Of a DNA stretch of 60,101 bases, positions 18,303 to 27,514 are shown one piece after another. Location of the stretch: the NCBI RefSeq assembly GCF_900543425.1, contig NZ_UQRQ01000020.1:1-60101 (forward strand). Direction: 5' to 3'. The position numbers and the translations under genes are program-made. This DNA is from an uncultured Sanguibacteroides sp. Lineage in GTDB: Bacteria > Bacteroidota > Bacteroidia > Bacteroidales > Marinifilaceae. A model generated the notes under the pieces. The model did no database searches. It saw nothing but the letters and a program-made list of their open reading frames with translations, and was not told where the DNA came from. Within the stretch, counting starts at the first letter, position 1. Each line of letters begins with the position of its first letter.

Positions 18303-18416
18303 CAATTGCAGATTAAAAGAACTAAAGGATTCCGAGATTTTGTGATTGAGTGATTGAGTGATTGGGTGATTGGGTAAATTTACAATCGTCAATCTAAAAT
18401 CAAAAATCTAAAATTA
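18303..18416. repeat. GATT/AATC low-complexity inverted repeat
   Basis: The whole gap between the convergent NlpC/P60 and mltD-like genes is low-complexity. Near-tandem copies of tgattgag and tgattggg are followed by aatcgtcaatct and aatct words, giving a possible long imperfect hairpin. It may form the shared 3' end of both transcripts. Confidence 0.65.
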
Positions 18417-19982
18417 TCAAATCTTTATCTTTAGTTTATGGCCGGGTTTTAAATTCTTCACGGTTTTATCGGTAAGACCATTCCACCTCATGATATCCTT
18501 ATTCGAAATTCCCGGATATTTCTTGGCTATATTCCACAGGTTATCGCCTTTCTTCATCACGTAGATTTCGTATTCGCCTTCAATCAACGGTTCTGTCTCC
18601 ACCTCTGCATTGGAAGCCATACCCGCGTATTTTGCATCCACCTTGTTCTGGTATGTCTTTACCTTATCCTTAGGTACATAAATGACCAATTTCTGACCTA
18701 CCCGGATCAAGTTCCGGCTCATATTGTTCCAATACTTCAAATCCGCCAAACGTACATGAAATGTATTGGCAATTCCTCCCAACACATCTCCGCTCTTCAC
18801 GACATAAATCAATTTTGCTTTATTGCTGGGAGGTGCATAAGCATAGTGCTTAATCCGATCTCTCGGGTTGGCCGTCCGGTCACTATCATCGAAATAATAA
18901 GAACGGTTATAAGCAAATATCGTATCCTGTTTATCGATGAACTCCCCGACATAGTTATAAGGCATTCTCAAAGCATAAGACTTTCCGAATCCGGCCGGGA
19001 TAACATCCCGGCGATACTGGGGATTCAAATCCCGCAATTGCTCGATCGAAATATCCAAGAGTTTGGAAATCTGTTCAAAATGCAATCCCTCGTTTATCAT
19101 GATACTGTCGCACATCACAGGTAACTCGTTGGCAACAGGATAAATCTGATGCTCTTTATGATAGTTAAACACGTACATCGCCGCAATGAATGCCGGCACG
19201 TATCCCCTGGTTTCCCGAGGTAAGCGATAGTAAATATCCCAATAATTTTTCTTGGCACCGGAACGACGAATAGCCTTATTTACGTTTCCGGGACCACAAT
19301 TATAGGCCGCAATAACTAAAACCCAATCTTTATAAACACTATACAAATCTTTCAGGAAACTGACTGCCGCTTCCGTCGATTTTACCGGATCCCTCCGTTC
19401 GTCCACGAAAGAGTTTATCTCCAGTCGATACATCTTTCCCGTCCCATGCATGAACTGCCATAATCCACAAGCTCCGGCACGAGAGAACGCCCTGGGGTTC
19501 AGAGCACTTTCAATGACCGGAAGGTATTTCAGTTCGAGCGGTAAACCTTCCCTGTCCAGAATCTCTTCAAAAATCGGAAAATAATATTCACTTAATCCTA
19601 ACATCGCACCTACCTGAGCCCGACGTTTTAGCGTGTATAACTCGATATAGTTCTTTACAATTTCATTAAACGAAACTCGTATAGCCGAATTCATAGAATC
19701 TAATCGGCCGAGGTAAATGGAGTCGGGCAAAGAAGAAAAAGCCTCTTTTTGCTCCAACATGTTCAAAGTATCTCCCAATTCCGGTTTACTCACATACCAC
19801 TTCTGGTATAATTCATCCAATCTCCGAACAAAAGTACCCGGGATGGAATCCGTAAGTAAAACCAAAGGAGGATTCACTATTTCAGGAGCCTCCGCCTGAA
19901 TTTTCACGGAATCCCTATCGTGTCCCTTCACGGTAAGAACACTGCACAATATAATACATAACCACAAAAACATCCACCGCAT
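18417..19982 (-). CDS. mltD: Membrane-bound lytic murein transglycosylase D-like, two LysM domains
   Basis: A 521-residue exported enzyme. An N-terminal signal segment (MRWMFLWLCIILCSVLTVKG) precedes a soluble-transglycosylase-type catalytic domain. The catalytic glutamate lies in PVIESALNPRAFSRAGACGL, and the domain closes with VIAAYNCGPGNVNKAIRRSG. Two LysM domains follow, starting at YVVKSGDVLGGIANTF and YVMKKGDNLWNIAKKY. It cleaves glycan strands of peptidoglycan without hydrolysis. It is the last gene of the parA-parB-DUF5683 unit, 4 bases after DUF5683. Confidence 0.9.
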   Translation of the reverse strand: MRWMFLWLCIILCSVLTVKGHDRDSVKIQAEAPEIVNPPLVLLTDSIPGTFVRRLDELYQKWYVSKPELGDTLNMLEQKEAFSSLPDSIYLGRLDSMNSAIRVSFNEIVKNYIELYTLKRRAQVGAMLGLSEYYFPIFEEILDREGLPLELKYLPVIESALNPRAFSRAGACGLWQFMHGTGKMYRLEINSFVDERRDPVKSTEAAVSFLKDLYSVYKDWVLVIAAYNCGPGNVNKAIRRSGAKKNYWDIYYRLPRETRGYVPAFIAAMYVFNYHKEHQIYPVANELPVMCDSIMINEGLHFEQISKLLDISIEQLRDLNPQYRRDVIPAGFGKSYALRMPYNYVGEFIDKQDTIFAYNRSYYFDDSDRTANPRDRIKHYAYAPPSNKAKLIYVVKSGDVLGGIANTFHVRLADLKYWNNMSRNLIRVGQKLVIYVPKDKVKTYQNKVDAKYAGMASNAEVETEPLIEGEYEIYVMKKGDNLWNIAKKYPGISNKDIMRWNGLTDKTVKNLKPGHKLKIKI

Positions 19983-19986
19983 GCTT

Positions 19987-20700
19987 TTAAAAATTAAATG
20001 TTAATGATATTCCGACGTTTCCTCCCGTCACAGGAGAGAATCCAGTAGTAGGACGAATCGACATAGACAAATCGTCATTGATTTCATAATCATAGAAATG
20101 AGCAAAAACCGTCGCATCGATAATCTGAATGATATAGATAGCTCCCGAAACGATGTACAGCAAATCTCTATTTCGTTTATAGTAATCTTTTTTATTTTTC
20201 AACTGATCTTTTAATCGTTGTTGTTGAGAAGGGGTAAAATCCGCCGCCGAATTCCCGGCAATCATCAATTTATCCCAGGTATTATCCGTCGGGTAAGGCA
20301 TTTCGGGGTCCTCGCTTTTTTTATCTAAATAATTCGTGTAATCCAAAAAAGCCGTCTTATACTTTCGAAAATATTTTGAATTCCATGAGAGTCCGTAAAC
20401 CGTCGCCCCGATACCTCCGTACAAAATAGGTACCTTCCACCATTGTCCGTTGTAAATTTGAGCCGATCCCGGCAGAACCATCGCCATAATCGTCGCCTTG
20501 TGCGGGGAATGAGGTTTTAAATTTTTCACTTTCTTATTATAGACAAATGCCTCCTCACCTCCTATCCGCACGGAATCCTCGCTTATAATAGTATCGGTTA
20601 CCTGCGTCGACAGATACACCCTCTCTCCCCGGGCGTTCATACCCGAGAGAAATAAGATTCCACATGCGATTAAAAATATTTTTTGTAAAACAGTCTTCAC
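19987..20700 (-). CDS. DUF5683 family exported protein
   Basis: A 237-residue protein with an N-terminal signal peptide (KIFLIACGILFLSGMNARG). The central part, HSPHKATIMAMVLPGSAQIYNGQWWKVPI, is the DUF5683 signature and includes short hydrophobic helices. A predicted membrane stretch lies at LYIVSGAIYIIQIIDATVFAHF. The C-terminal GGNVGISLTFNF ends in phenylalanine, as outer-membrane proteins often do. Function is unknown. It sits 9 bases after parB and 4 bases before the transglycosylase, an order I recall from many Bacteroidota, which hints at a link between chromosome segregation and envelope growth. Confidence 0.75.
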   Translation of the reverse strand: MKTVLQKIFLIACGILFLSGMNARGERVYLSTQVTDTIISEDSVRIGGEEAFVYNKKVKNLKPHSPHKATIMAMVLPGSAQIYNGQWWKVPILYGGIGATVYGLSWNSKYFRKYKTAFLDYTNYLDKKSEDPEMPYPTDNTWDKLMIAGNSAADFTPSQQQRLKDQLKNKKDYYKRNRDLLYIVSGAIYIIQIIDATVFAHFYDYEINDDLSMSIRPTTGFSPVTGGNVGISLTFNF

Positions 20701-20709
20701 GATATAAAC

Positions 20710-21606
20710 TTATTTCACACTCAGTTTATCCAATAAACCGACAATGCGTTCCAACTCACCATCCGACTTAAAAGATATGACAATCTTTCCTTTTCCTTTC
20801 TCGTTTCTTTTCAAATCAACCTTTGTCTCGAAATAACGAGAAAGATGATTTTGTAGTTCGTTATAATCATCGATTGTTTTTATCCCCGACTCTTTTTTAG
20901 CGACCTCCTCTTCTTTCTTGGGATTCATCAACTCGCGAACAATTTCTTCGACCTTTCTAACAGAAAAATCATATTTTATAATCTGTTCGAAAACCATATA
21001 TTGGGTATCGGGGTCCTCTATATTCACAATAGCCCGGGCATGTCCCATACTGATTTTTCTCTCTTTGATCGCCAATTGTATAGGAGCAGGCAATTTCAAC
21101 AGACGCAAATAATTGGATATGGTCGTTCTCTTCTTACCGACCCGCTCACTTAAAGCATCTTGTGTTAAACTACACTCCTCCAGCAAACGTTGATAACTGA
21201 TTGCTATTTCGATGGCATTCAAATCTTCCCGTTGAATATTCTCAATTAAAGCCAGCTCCAATACCGTATCCTCCTCCGCTTTCCGGATATAGGCCGGTAT
21301 TGTTTCTAAACCGGCAATTTTAGAGGCCCGGTAACGACGTTCTCCGGCAATGATCTCGTATTTTCCGTCGCCGATTTCTCGCACGGTAATCGGTTGAACT
21401 ATCCCGATAGATTTTATCGAAGCCGCTAATTCATTTAATGCTTCCTCATCAAAAGAGGTCCTCGGTTGATGCGGATTAGGACGGATATCACTTAACTTTA
21501 ACTCCTCTTGCATAGACGACCCGCTTCCACCTCTCGGCTTGATCTCTTCTGCCGCATCCTGAAGCAAGGCCCCTAATCCTTTTCCTAATGCATTTTTTTT
21601 TGCCAT
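20710..21606 (-). CDS. parB: Chromosome partitioning protein ParB
   Basis: A 298-residue ParB. The N-terminal GKGLGALLQDA is typical of the ParA-contacting tip. The CTP-binding ParB/Srx domain has IRPNPHQPRTSFDEEAL and the GERRYRASK motif. A helix-turn-helix follows (LTQDALSERVGKKRTTISNYLRL), and the C-terminal dimerisation region is lysine-rich. It binds parS sites and loads condensin near the origin. It lies 64 bases after parA. I saw no clear parS palindrome in the window by eye. Confidence 0.95.
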   Translation of the reverse strand: MAKKNALGKGLGALLQDAAEEIKPRGGSGSSMQEELKLSDIRPNPHQPRTSFDEEALNELAASIKSIGIVQPITVREIGDGKYEIIAGERRYRASKIAGLETIPAYIRKAEEDTVLELALIENIQREDLNAIEIAISYQRLLEECSLTQDALSERVGKKRTTISNYLRLLKLPAPIQLAIKERKISMGHARAIVNIEDPDTQYMVFEQIIKYDFSVRKVEEIVRELMNPKKEEEVAKKESGIKTIDDYNELQNHLSRYFETKVDLKRNEKGKGKIVISFKSDGELERIVGLLDKLSVK

Positions 21607-21670
21607 CAGCTTATTATTTATGATTACACGTCCGAATAATTCTAATACTTCACATAAAACTCCTTCCCGT

Positions 21671-22441
21671 CTAAGCCCCCTTATTCTTCTCCAGCAACTC
21701 GTTTGCCAAACTCAAGTAATTCACCGTTCCCCGGCATTCGGCATCGTATAAAACGACCGGCTGTCCGTAACTGGGAGCCTCCGCTAACTTTGTGTTTCGC
21801 TGGATCATCGTATCGAAAACCATATCTTCGAAATGCTTTTTTACCTCGGCAGCCACCTGATTAGACAGCCTCAAACGGGCATCGTACATCGTTAATACAA
21901 ATCCCTCTATTTCCAGGGCCGTATTCAGACGTTTCTGAATAATCTTTATCGTGTTCAACAACTTACCCAATCCTTCCAAGGCCAAATACTCACATTGCAC
22001 GGGAATAATCACCGAATCTGCAGCTGCCAACGAGTTTACGGTCAGTAATCCCAGCGAAGGCGAACAATCGATCAATACATAATCGTATTTTTCCCGAACG
22101 CCAGCCAATACTCTTCCCATAACACTCTCTTTATCCTGAAAATTCAACATTTCCAGTTCGGCTCCGACCAGATCTATATTAGAAGGTAATATATATAAAT
22201 TCTCAATTTCCGTATTCAGAATCGCTTTTTCCGGTTCAATTCCCTCTACCAAACACTCGTAAATAGTGGCTTTCAACTCCTTTAAATCATACCCCACGGC
22301 CGTTGTTGCATTCCCCTGCGGATCAGCGTCTACTAATAAAACCTTTTGCTCCAGAACAGCTAAACTTGCCGCTAAATTCACAGAAGTCGTTGTCTTTCCT
22401 ACCCCCCCTTTTTGATTCGCTATAGCTATTATTTTTGACAT
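21671..22441 (-). CDS. parA: Chromosome partitioning ATPase ParA (Soj)
   Basis: A ParA/MinD-family ATPase of about 256 residues. The deviant Walker A motif is ANQKGGVGKTTTSVNLA, switch I is VDADPQGNAT, and Walker B is YVLIDCSPSLGLLT. It partners the ParB encoded 64 bases downstream to segregate the chromosomal origin. The start is MSKIIAIANQKGG; the upstream in-frame methionine adds twelve non-conserved residues. First gene of the parA-parB-DUF5683-mltD unit, divergent from the alkD-like gene. Confidence 0.95.
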   Translation of the reverse strand: MSKIIAIANQKGGVGKTTTSVNLAASLAVLEQKVLLVDADPQGNATTAVGYDLKELKATIYECLVEGIEPEKAILNTEIENLYILPSNIDLVGAELEMLNFQDKESVMGRVLAGVREKYDYVLIDCSPSLGLLTVNSLAAADSVIIPVQCEYLALEGLGKLLNTIKIIQKRLNTALEIEGFVLTMYDARLRLSNQVAAEVKKHFEDMVFDTMIQRNTKLAEAPSYGQPVVLYDAECRGTVNYLSLANELLEKNKGA

Positions 22442-22583
22442 AAGACTATAATTTTCGATTGTGTGGTAAAAATACAATTAAAATAAATACACTACCGATT
22501 TTTAACGGATTTTTTAATAACAACCCGAACTTTTTTATTAACAATCATTACCTTTACAACCCGTTAAAAAAATTCGCTCTATC

Positions 22584-23297
22584 ATGAAGGATTCCCTAAA
22601 AGAGATAACAGAAGCACTTAACAGACAAAAAAATACACAAAAATCCCGGGACCTTGCCCGTTTTTTCAAAACCGGCCAAGGAGAATACGGGGAAGGAGAC
22701 CTGTTTATAGGCATTCCTATCCCGCAAATCAGAGATATCGTAAAAATACACCAGGGCGCACCATTGTCCGTATTACACGAATTGTTGCTCTCCCCCTTTC
22801 ACGAATACAGAATGACAGCCGTTTTAATACTGGTCCATCGTTTTGAAAAAGAGAAAGAACAACAAAAAAGAAAAGAGTATATCGATTTTTACATTCAACA
22901 TGTCGATCGCCTGAACAACTGGGATTTGGTAGATTTAAGCTGCTACAAATTATTGGGACGTTGGCTCGAAGATAAAGAAAAAACATTGCTCTACGAATGG
23001 GCCCGAACCGATCACCTGTGGAAACAGCGGATCGCGATCGTCTCTTGTATGTATTTCGTAAAAAGAGGAGAATTTAAAGAGTGTCTGGAAATTGCGGACA
23101 TTCTGCAGTCTCATCCCCATGACCTGATTCACAAGGCAGTAGGCTGGCTTTTACGGGAGGTAGGGAAAAAGGACCGGCAAATTCTTACCGATTACCTTAT
23201 GCCCAGGTACCGGCAAATGCCGAGAACCATGCTGCGTTACGCGATCGAACACTATCCGGAAGAGAGGCGGAAAGCTTTTTTAAAACGGGAAAATTAA
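22584..23297 (+). CDS. alkD: AlkD-type DNA glycosylase (HEAT-like repeats)
   Basis: A 237-residue all-helical protein of the DNA alkylation repair family. AlkD removes alkylated bases such as 3-methyladenine and 7-methylguanine without flipping them. The key positions are kept: a WxxxD pair in NNWDLVDLS, an arginine in WKQRIAIVS and a tryptophan in KAVGWLLREVGK. The IGIPIPQIRDI and EYRMTAVLILVHRF segments fit the HEAT-like repeat pattern. It stands alone, divergent from parA, with 52 bases before the ABC-F gene. Confidence 0.85.
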   Translation: MKDSLKEITEALNRQKNTQKSRDLARFFKTGQGEYGEGDLFIGIPIPQIRDIVKIHQGAPLSVLHELLLSPFHEYRMTAVLILVHRFEKEKEQQKRKEYIDFYIQHVDRLNNWDLVDLSCYKLLGRWLEDKEKTLLYEWARTDHLWKQRIAIVSCMYFVKRGEFKECLEIADILQSHPHDLIHKAVGWLLREVGKKDRQILTDYLMPRYRQMPRTMLRYAIEHYPEERRKAFLKREN

Positions 23298-23349
23298 AAC
23301 TCATTCGAATCTTATATAACTCGTTAATCATTTTAATCCGAATTTACCC

Positions 23350-25221
23350 ATGATTAGTTTTTTACAAGTTGACAATTTAAGTAAACGTTTTGGTGAACAA
23401 CTTCTATTTGAAAATCTTTCTTTTGGTATAGGCAAAAATCAAAAGGTCGCTTTAATCGCTAAAAACGGCATGGGTAAATCCACGATGCTAAAAATCATCG
23501 CCGGAAAAGAGACTGCAGACACCGGCACGGTCATCTTCCGCAACGATATTTCCGTCGGTTACCTGAAACAAGATCCTCAACTGGAACCCGAAAACAACGT
23601 ATTTGAAGAGGTTTTCAATTCGGATTCGCCTTTATTGACGGTAATAAAAAATTACGAGGAAGCTGTAACGAACAACGATGCCGAAGCCCTGGAGGAACTT
23701 ATCCCGCAAATGGATGCGTTGGCGGCGTGGGATTACGAAACCCAGGTAAAACAAATACTTTCCGAACTTAAAGTAGACAAATACGACCAACGCATCAAAG
23801 AACTTTCCGGCGGACAGAAAAAACGGGTCGGGTTAGCGAAGGTACTGATAAGTAACCCCGATTTCCTAATCCTGGACGAGCCGACCAACCACCTGGACGT
23901 GGAGATGACGGAATGGTTGGAGACTTACCTGGAAAAATCAAAAGTAACCCTGTTAATGGTCACCCACGATCGTTATTTTCTGGATCGAATATGCGACCTG
24001 ATCATAGAAATCGACGATTTCGGTCTTTACTCGTATAACGGAAACTACTCTTATTACCTTGAAAAAAGAGAAGAACGTATCGATGCCCGAAATGCCTCCA
24101 TCGATAAAGCTAAAAACTTACTCCGAACGGAACAGGAGTGGATGCGCAGGATGCCACAAGCCCGAAGCCATAAAGCACAATATCGGATAGATAATTTCTA
24201 CAAATTAAAAGAGGTAGCCGATCAACATACCGAACAACAGCAACTGGAACTCGACATCCAGGGAAAACGGCTGGGTAAAAAAATCCTGGAACTGGAACAC
24301 GTCGACAAAAGCTACGGAGACCTCCGTATCCTGAAAGATTTCTCTTACAAATTCGTACGAGGAGAAAAAATTGGAATTATCGGAAAAAACGGTATCGGCA
24401 AATCGACATTTTTAAATATCATCACACAAGCGACAGAACCGGACTCCGGACAGATAGAAATCGGAGAAACCGTCGTGTATGGCTATTACAAACAATCCGG
24501 GATTACTTTCAAAGAAAATGATCGTCCGATTGATATCGTCAAAAACATCTCTGAAAAAATAGATCTGGGCAATGGTCGAATTATGTCGGCTTCCCAGTTT
24601 TTGGAATATTTTCTATTCTCCGACAAACTACAATACTCTCCGGTCTACAAATTAAGCGGAGGAGAAAAACGTCGTCTCTACCTGCTAACCGTATTGATGG
24701 GAAATCCGAATTTCCTCATTCTCGACGAACCGACAAACGATTTGGATATCGTAACTTTAAACGTACTGGAGGAGTACCTAAAAGCTTTTCAAGGATGCCT
24801 GATCATCGTTTCGCACGATCGTTTCTTCACCGACAAGGTTGTCGACCGGGTATTCGCATTCGAGGGCAACGGTGTGGTAAAAGATTTTCCCGGTAATTAC
24901 ACCCAATACAAAAATAAAAAAGAGGAAGAAGAGCTACTCCGGAAACAGGAAGTAAAAAAGACCGCTCCTACCGTAAAACCAGCGGAACGGGAAAAAGAAA
25001 AGAAACGCAAACTCACGTTTGGCGAGAGAAAAGAGATGGAGCAATTGGAAACCACAATAGCCCAACTGAATGATGAAAAATCAGAACTGGAGACAGCACT
25101 GAATTCCGGCAAGTTAACCACGGACGAACTAATCAAGTCTTCTCAACGCATTTCGGAGATCATAAATCTACTGGACGAAAAAGAGATGCGCTGGTTAGAA
25201 CTTAGCGAAATACCCGATTAG
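23350..25221 (+). CDS. ABC-F family ATPase (Uup-like)
   Basis: A 623-residue protein with two ABC ATPase domains and no membrane segment. The first has Walker A AKNGMGKST, signature LSGGQKKRVGLAKVL and Walker B FLILDEPTNHLD. The second has GKNGIGKST, LSGGEKRRLYLL and FLILDEPTNDLD. The basic linker between them carries RRMPQARSHKAQYR. The C-terminal 100 residues form a charged coiled coil like that of Uup. ABC-F proteins act on ribosomes, and Uup-like ones can also bind DNA. Antibiotic-resistance ABC-F roles cannot be judged from sequence here. Confidence 0.88.
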   Translation: MISFLQVDNLSKRFGEQLLFENLSFGIGKNQKVALIAKNGMGKSTMLKIIAGKETADTGTVIFRNDISVGYLKQDPQLEPENNVFEEVFNSDSPLLTVIKNYEEAVTNNDAEALEELIPQMDALAAWDYETQVKQILSELKVDKYDQRIKELSGGQKKRVGLAKVLISNPDFLILDEPTNHLDVEMTEWLETYLEKSKVTLLMVTHDRYFLDRICDLIIEIDDFGLYSYNGNYSYYLEKREERIDARNASIDKAKNLLRTEQEWMRRMPQARSHKAQYRIDNFYKLKEVADQHTEQQQLELDIQGKRLGKKILELEHVDKSYGDLRILKDFSYKFVRGEKIGIIGKNGIGKSTFLNIITQATEPDSGQIEIGETVVYGYYKQSGITFKENDRPIDIVKNISEKIDLGNGRIMSASQFLEYFLFSDKLQYSPVYKLSGGEKRRLYLLTVLMGNPNFLILDEPTNDLDIVTLNVLEEYLKAFQGCLIIVSHDRFFTDKVVDRVFAFEGNGVVKDFPGNYTQYKNKKEEEELLRKQEVKKTAPTVKPAEREKEKKRKLTFGERKEMEQLETTIAQLNDEKSELETALNSGKLTTDELIKSSQRISEIINLLDEKEMRWLELSEIPD

Positions 25222-25317
25222 TACGGCTCCTCTCCTCAAAAGGATTCCGACATGGCTTATAGCTCAAAAGAGTAGTTTTACAAAAATTTCATTTTAATAT
25301 TTTTAGAAAAAAAATAT

Positions 25318-25325
25318 TATATTTG
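25318..25325 (+). promoter_or_regulatory. -7 box for MscS-type channel gene
   Basis: The sequence tatatttg matches TAnnTTTG, 39 bases before the ATG at 25364, in an AT-rich gap after the ABC-F gene. The -33 element is not clear. Confidence 0.5.
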
Positions 25326-25363
25326 TCCGTTGTGCAAAAAACTCACATAAATTGAAACAAGCC

Positions 25364-26581
25364 ATGGAATACATCCCAATAATCTTACAACATTTCGGCA
25401 TCTACTCGGAAAGCGTCACGAAGTTAATACAATTTCTTATCCAAGCCTTTATTATGGGAATAATTGGATGGATCGTCTACATTATTTCAAAAAAATGGTT
25501 GGCTAAAATCATCCTGAAAATTGTACACCGTACGGCAACTCAATGGGATGACCTGCTACTGGATCAACATTTTTTCAATCGCCTGGCTTTATTAATCGTT
25601 CCGGTCGTCATTCAGTTAATTTCCACTCAAATCGGATGGGAATACGTCGATATTGTAAACCGCCTGATAAACGTGTGGATTGTCATCTCCATTCTATTGG
25701 TATTATCCTCTATCATGGACGGGATCAATCGTATATACGAAAGCTATCCCATGGCTCGAAATCGTCCGATTAAAGTCTTTATTCAGGTCATCAAAATATT
25801 TTTCTATTGTATGGCCATCATCATTATTATCAGCATCTTATTAAACAAATCGCCGCAAGCTCTACTCGTGGGATTAAGTGCCTTTGCAGCCGTGTTGATG
25901 TTGATTTTCAAAGATTCCATCCTCGGATTCGTGGCCGGCGTTCAATTAATTGCCAACCGGATGGTTCGCATCGGAGACTGGATTGTCATGCCCAGCCACA
26001 ATACGGACGGCGAGGTACTGGAAATCAACCTAACCACGGTAAAAGTGCAAAACTGGGACAAAACCATATCCACCATTCCGACCTATAAATTAGTTTCAGA
26101 ATCTTTTACGAATTGGAGAGGCATGGAAGAATCCAAAGGAAGAAGGATCAAACGTTCCGTGAACATCGATATTTACTCCATTCATTATTTGAGCAAAGAA
26201 GAGTTGGACTCCCTGAAACAATCCCTGTTACTGAAAGCCTACATAGAGAAAAAGGAGGCCGAACTCGCCGTTCATAACGCTAACCGACATAATCTTCTGG
26301 ACGAAAGACGCCTGACCAATATCGGTACATTCCGGGAATACATGGAGTCATGGATCAATGCCAATCCGGACATCAACATAGAGATGACGCATATGGTACG
26401 CCAACTTCAACCGGGTCCGACGGGAGTCCCCCTCGAAATCTACTGCTTCTCCGCCAAACAGAGTTGGGTGGAATACGAACGGGTACAATCGGATCTTTTC
26501 GACCATCTGTTTGCCATACTTCCACTATTCAACCTGAAAGTATTCCAATATCCGGGCAAAATAGATTATCCGACAAATTGA
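25364..26581 (+). CDS. MscS-family mechanosensitive ion channel (YbdG-like)
   Basis: A membrane protein of about 405 residues. Several hydrophobic helices lie in the first 200 residues, followed by the MscS pore/beta-domain signature: LVGLSAFAAVLMLIFKDSIL, then IGDWIVMPSHNTDGEVLEINLTTVKVQNWD. A long cytoplasmic C-terminal domain follows. The form with an extended insert before the C-terminus resembles YbdG, a low-activity channel that responds to mild osmotic shock. The ATG start at MEYIPIIL is preferred over an upstream TTG (25352). Confidence 0.85.
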   Translation: MEYIPIILQHFGIYSESVTKLIQFLIQAFIMGIIGWIVYIISKKWLAKIILKIVHRTATQWDDLLLDQHFFNRLALLIVPVVIQLISTQIGWEYVDIVNRLINVWIVISILLVLSSIMDGINRIYESYPMARNRPIKVFIQVIKIFFYCMAIIIIISILLNKSPQALLVGLSAFAAVLMLIFKDSILGFVAGVQLIANRMVRIGDWIVMPSHNTDGEVLEINLTTVKVQNWDKTISTIPTYKLVSESFTNWRGMEESKGRRIKRSVNIDIYSIHYLSKEELDSLKQSLLLKAYIEKKEAELAVHNANRHNLLDERRLTNIGTFREYMESWINANPDINIEMTHMVRQLQPGPTGVPLEIYCFSAKQSWVEYERVQSDLFDHLFAILPLFNLKVFQYPGKIDYPTN

Positions 26582-26828
26582 TCAAACTCCGGAATATCCC
26601 TTGCCAAAAGGATTACAAGAGCTTATTTATCAAAAACACTCACTTCAAAGATGTCAATATGTTTTATTGATATCTTTATTTTTTTAACTATAATCTTGTC
26701 ACACTATTTCACGATTTTAGTGTTATATATAAAATTATTATCTATTAATTGTGAATAATAATTACAAAAATACAGTCCCTGAAACGAGATAAAACAACAT
26801 ATACTACTAACTATTTAAAATTATATCT
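26582..26828. other. Intergenic gap before small secreted gene
   Basis: About 250 bases with no gene. It holds the left arm of a 17-bp inverted repeat (26781-26797) whose right arm lies beyond the next gene. No clear TAnnTTTG box, terminator or RNA was recognised. Confidence 0.5.
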
Positions 26829-27349
26829 ATGAAAAAGAACAACATCATCAGAAAATGCTTCTTTACGGCATTAGTTATGTGCTTTAGCATGACATTATGG
26901 GCATTTCAGGAAACGACACATCGATTTGATTTCTGGATTGTCGACGAAGAAGAAAACAGTATCCAAGATGCTGAAATTATAGCAATATCGGACAACGATG
27001 ACATTGCCGAAATCCTGATCGGCCATGTCTACACCAACCACGGAGGCAATGCCAGTATCATGTTGAAAACCAAACAACCGGGAATTGTTTCCATAACAGT
27101 TATCATTAACAAGAACGGATACTACGTGATCGTACCCATAACCATTACGGTATATGAAAACGGAGGGTGTCGTGTCGACCCGTCTTATGCCATAAAAGTC
27201 ACACTCCCACAGGGGGTTGTCGATTACAAATACCCTATTTACAACAATTTTTACTCCCGTTGTTTTTTAAATCAACTCTTTACGAAAGAGTAAACTATTT
27301 TATAAGAGAGAATTAGCCCTTAATTAAAGTGTTTGTTTTATCTCGTTTC
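26781..27349. repeat. 17-bp inverted repeat framing the small secreted gene
   Basis: The left arm gaaacgagataaaacaa (26781-26797) is the exact reverse complement of ttgttttatctcgtttc (27333-27349). The arms enclose 535 bases including the complete gene at 26829. Such a spacing is too wide for a terminator and fits either an invertible segment or the ends of a small non-autonomous element. No target-site duplication is obvious. Confidence 0.6.
26829..27293 (+). CDS. Small secreted protein with carboxypeptidase-regulatory-like fold
   Basis: A 154-residue protein with a clear signal peptide (MKKNNIIRKCFFTALVMCF, then SMTLWAFQ). The mature part, HRFDFWIVDEEENSIQDAEIIAISDNDD through GHVYTNHGGNASIMLKTKQPGIV, reads like a single beta-sandwich domain of the carboxypeptidase-regulatory or Ig-like type seen in many Bacteroidota surface proteins. 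Function is unknown; no lipobox or sorting domain is present. It is isolated and lies entirely between the arms of a 17-bp inverted repeat, which suggests possible movement or inversion. Confidence 0.65.
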   Translation: MKKNNIIRKCFFTALVMCFSMTLWAFQETTHRFDFWIVDEEENSIQDAEIIAISDNDDIAEILIGHVYTNHGGNASIMLKTKQPGIVSITVIINKNGYYVIVPITITVYENGGCRVDPSYAIKVTLPQGVVDYKYPIYNNFYSRCFLNQLFTKE

Positions 27350-27514
27350 TAACAAAAGAGGTTCATTTTCAATACAGACTTCCCCAAGGCATATAGAACT
27401 GATTTTACATGGCAACGTCTTGTGACCGATGCCATCAAACGGATAAAGAAAGATAAAAACGGATTCTCTTTTATCGCATCCGGACAATCCCGATCAAGAA
27501 AGACAAAAGGGGGT
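27294..27514. other. Noncoding gap between secreted gene and histidine kinase
   Basis: About 220 bases at convergent 3' ends. It includes the right arm of the 17-bp inverted repeat and a weak hairpin, gataaaa/ttttatc, around 27451-27475, that could help termination. A frame opening with GTG at 27422 gives a lysine/arginine-rich peptide but overlaps the kinase gene and looks accidental. Confidence 0.4.
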
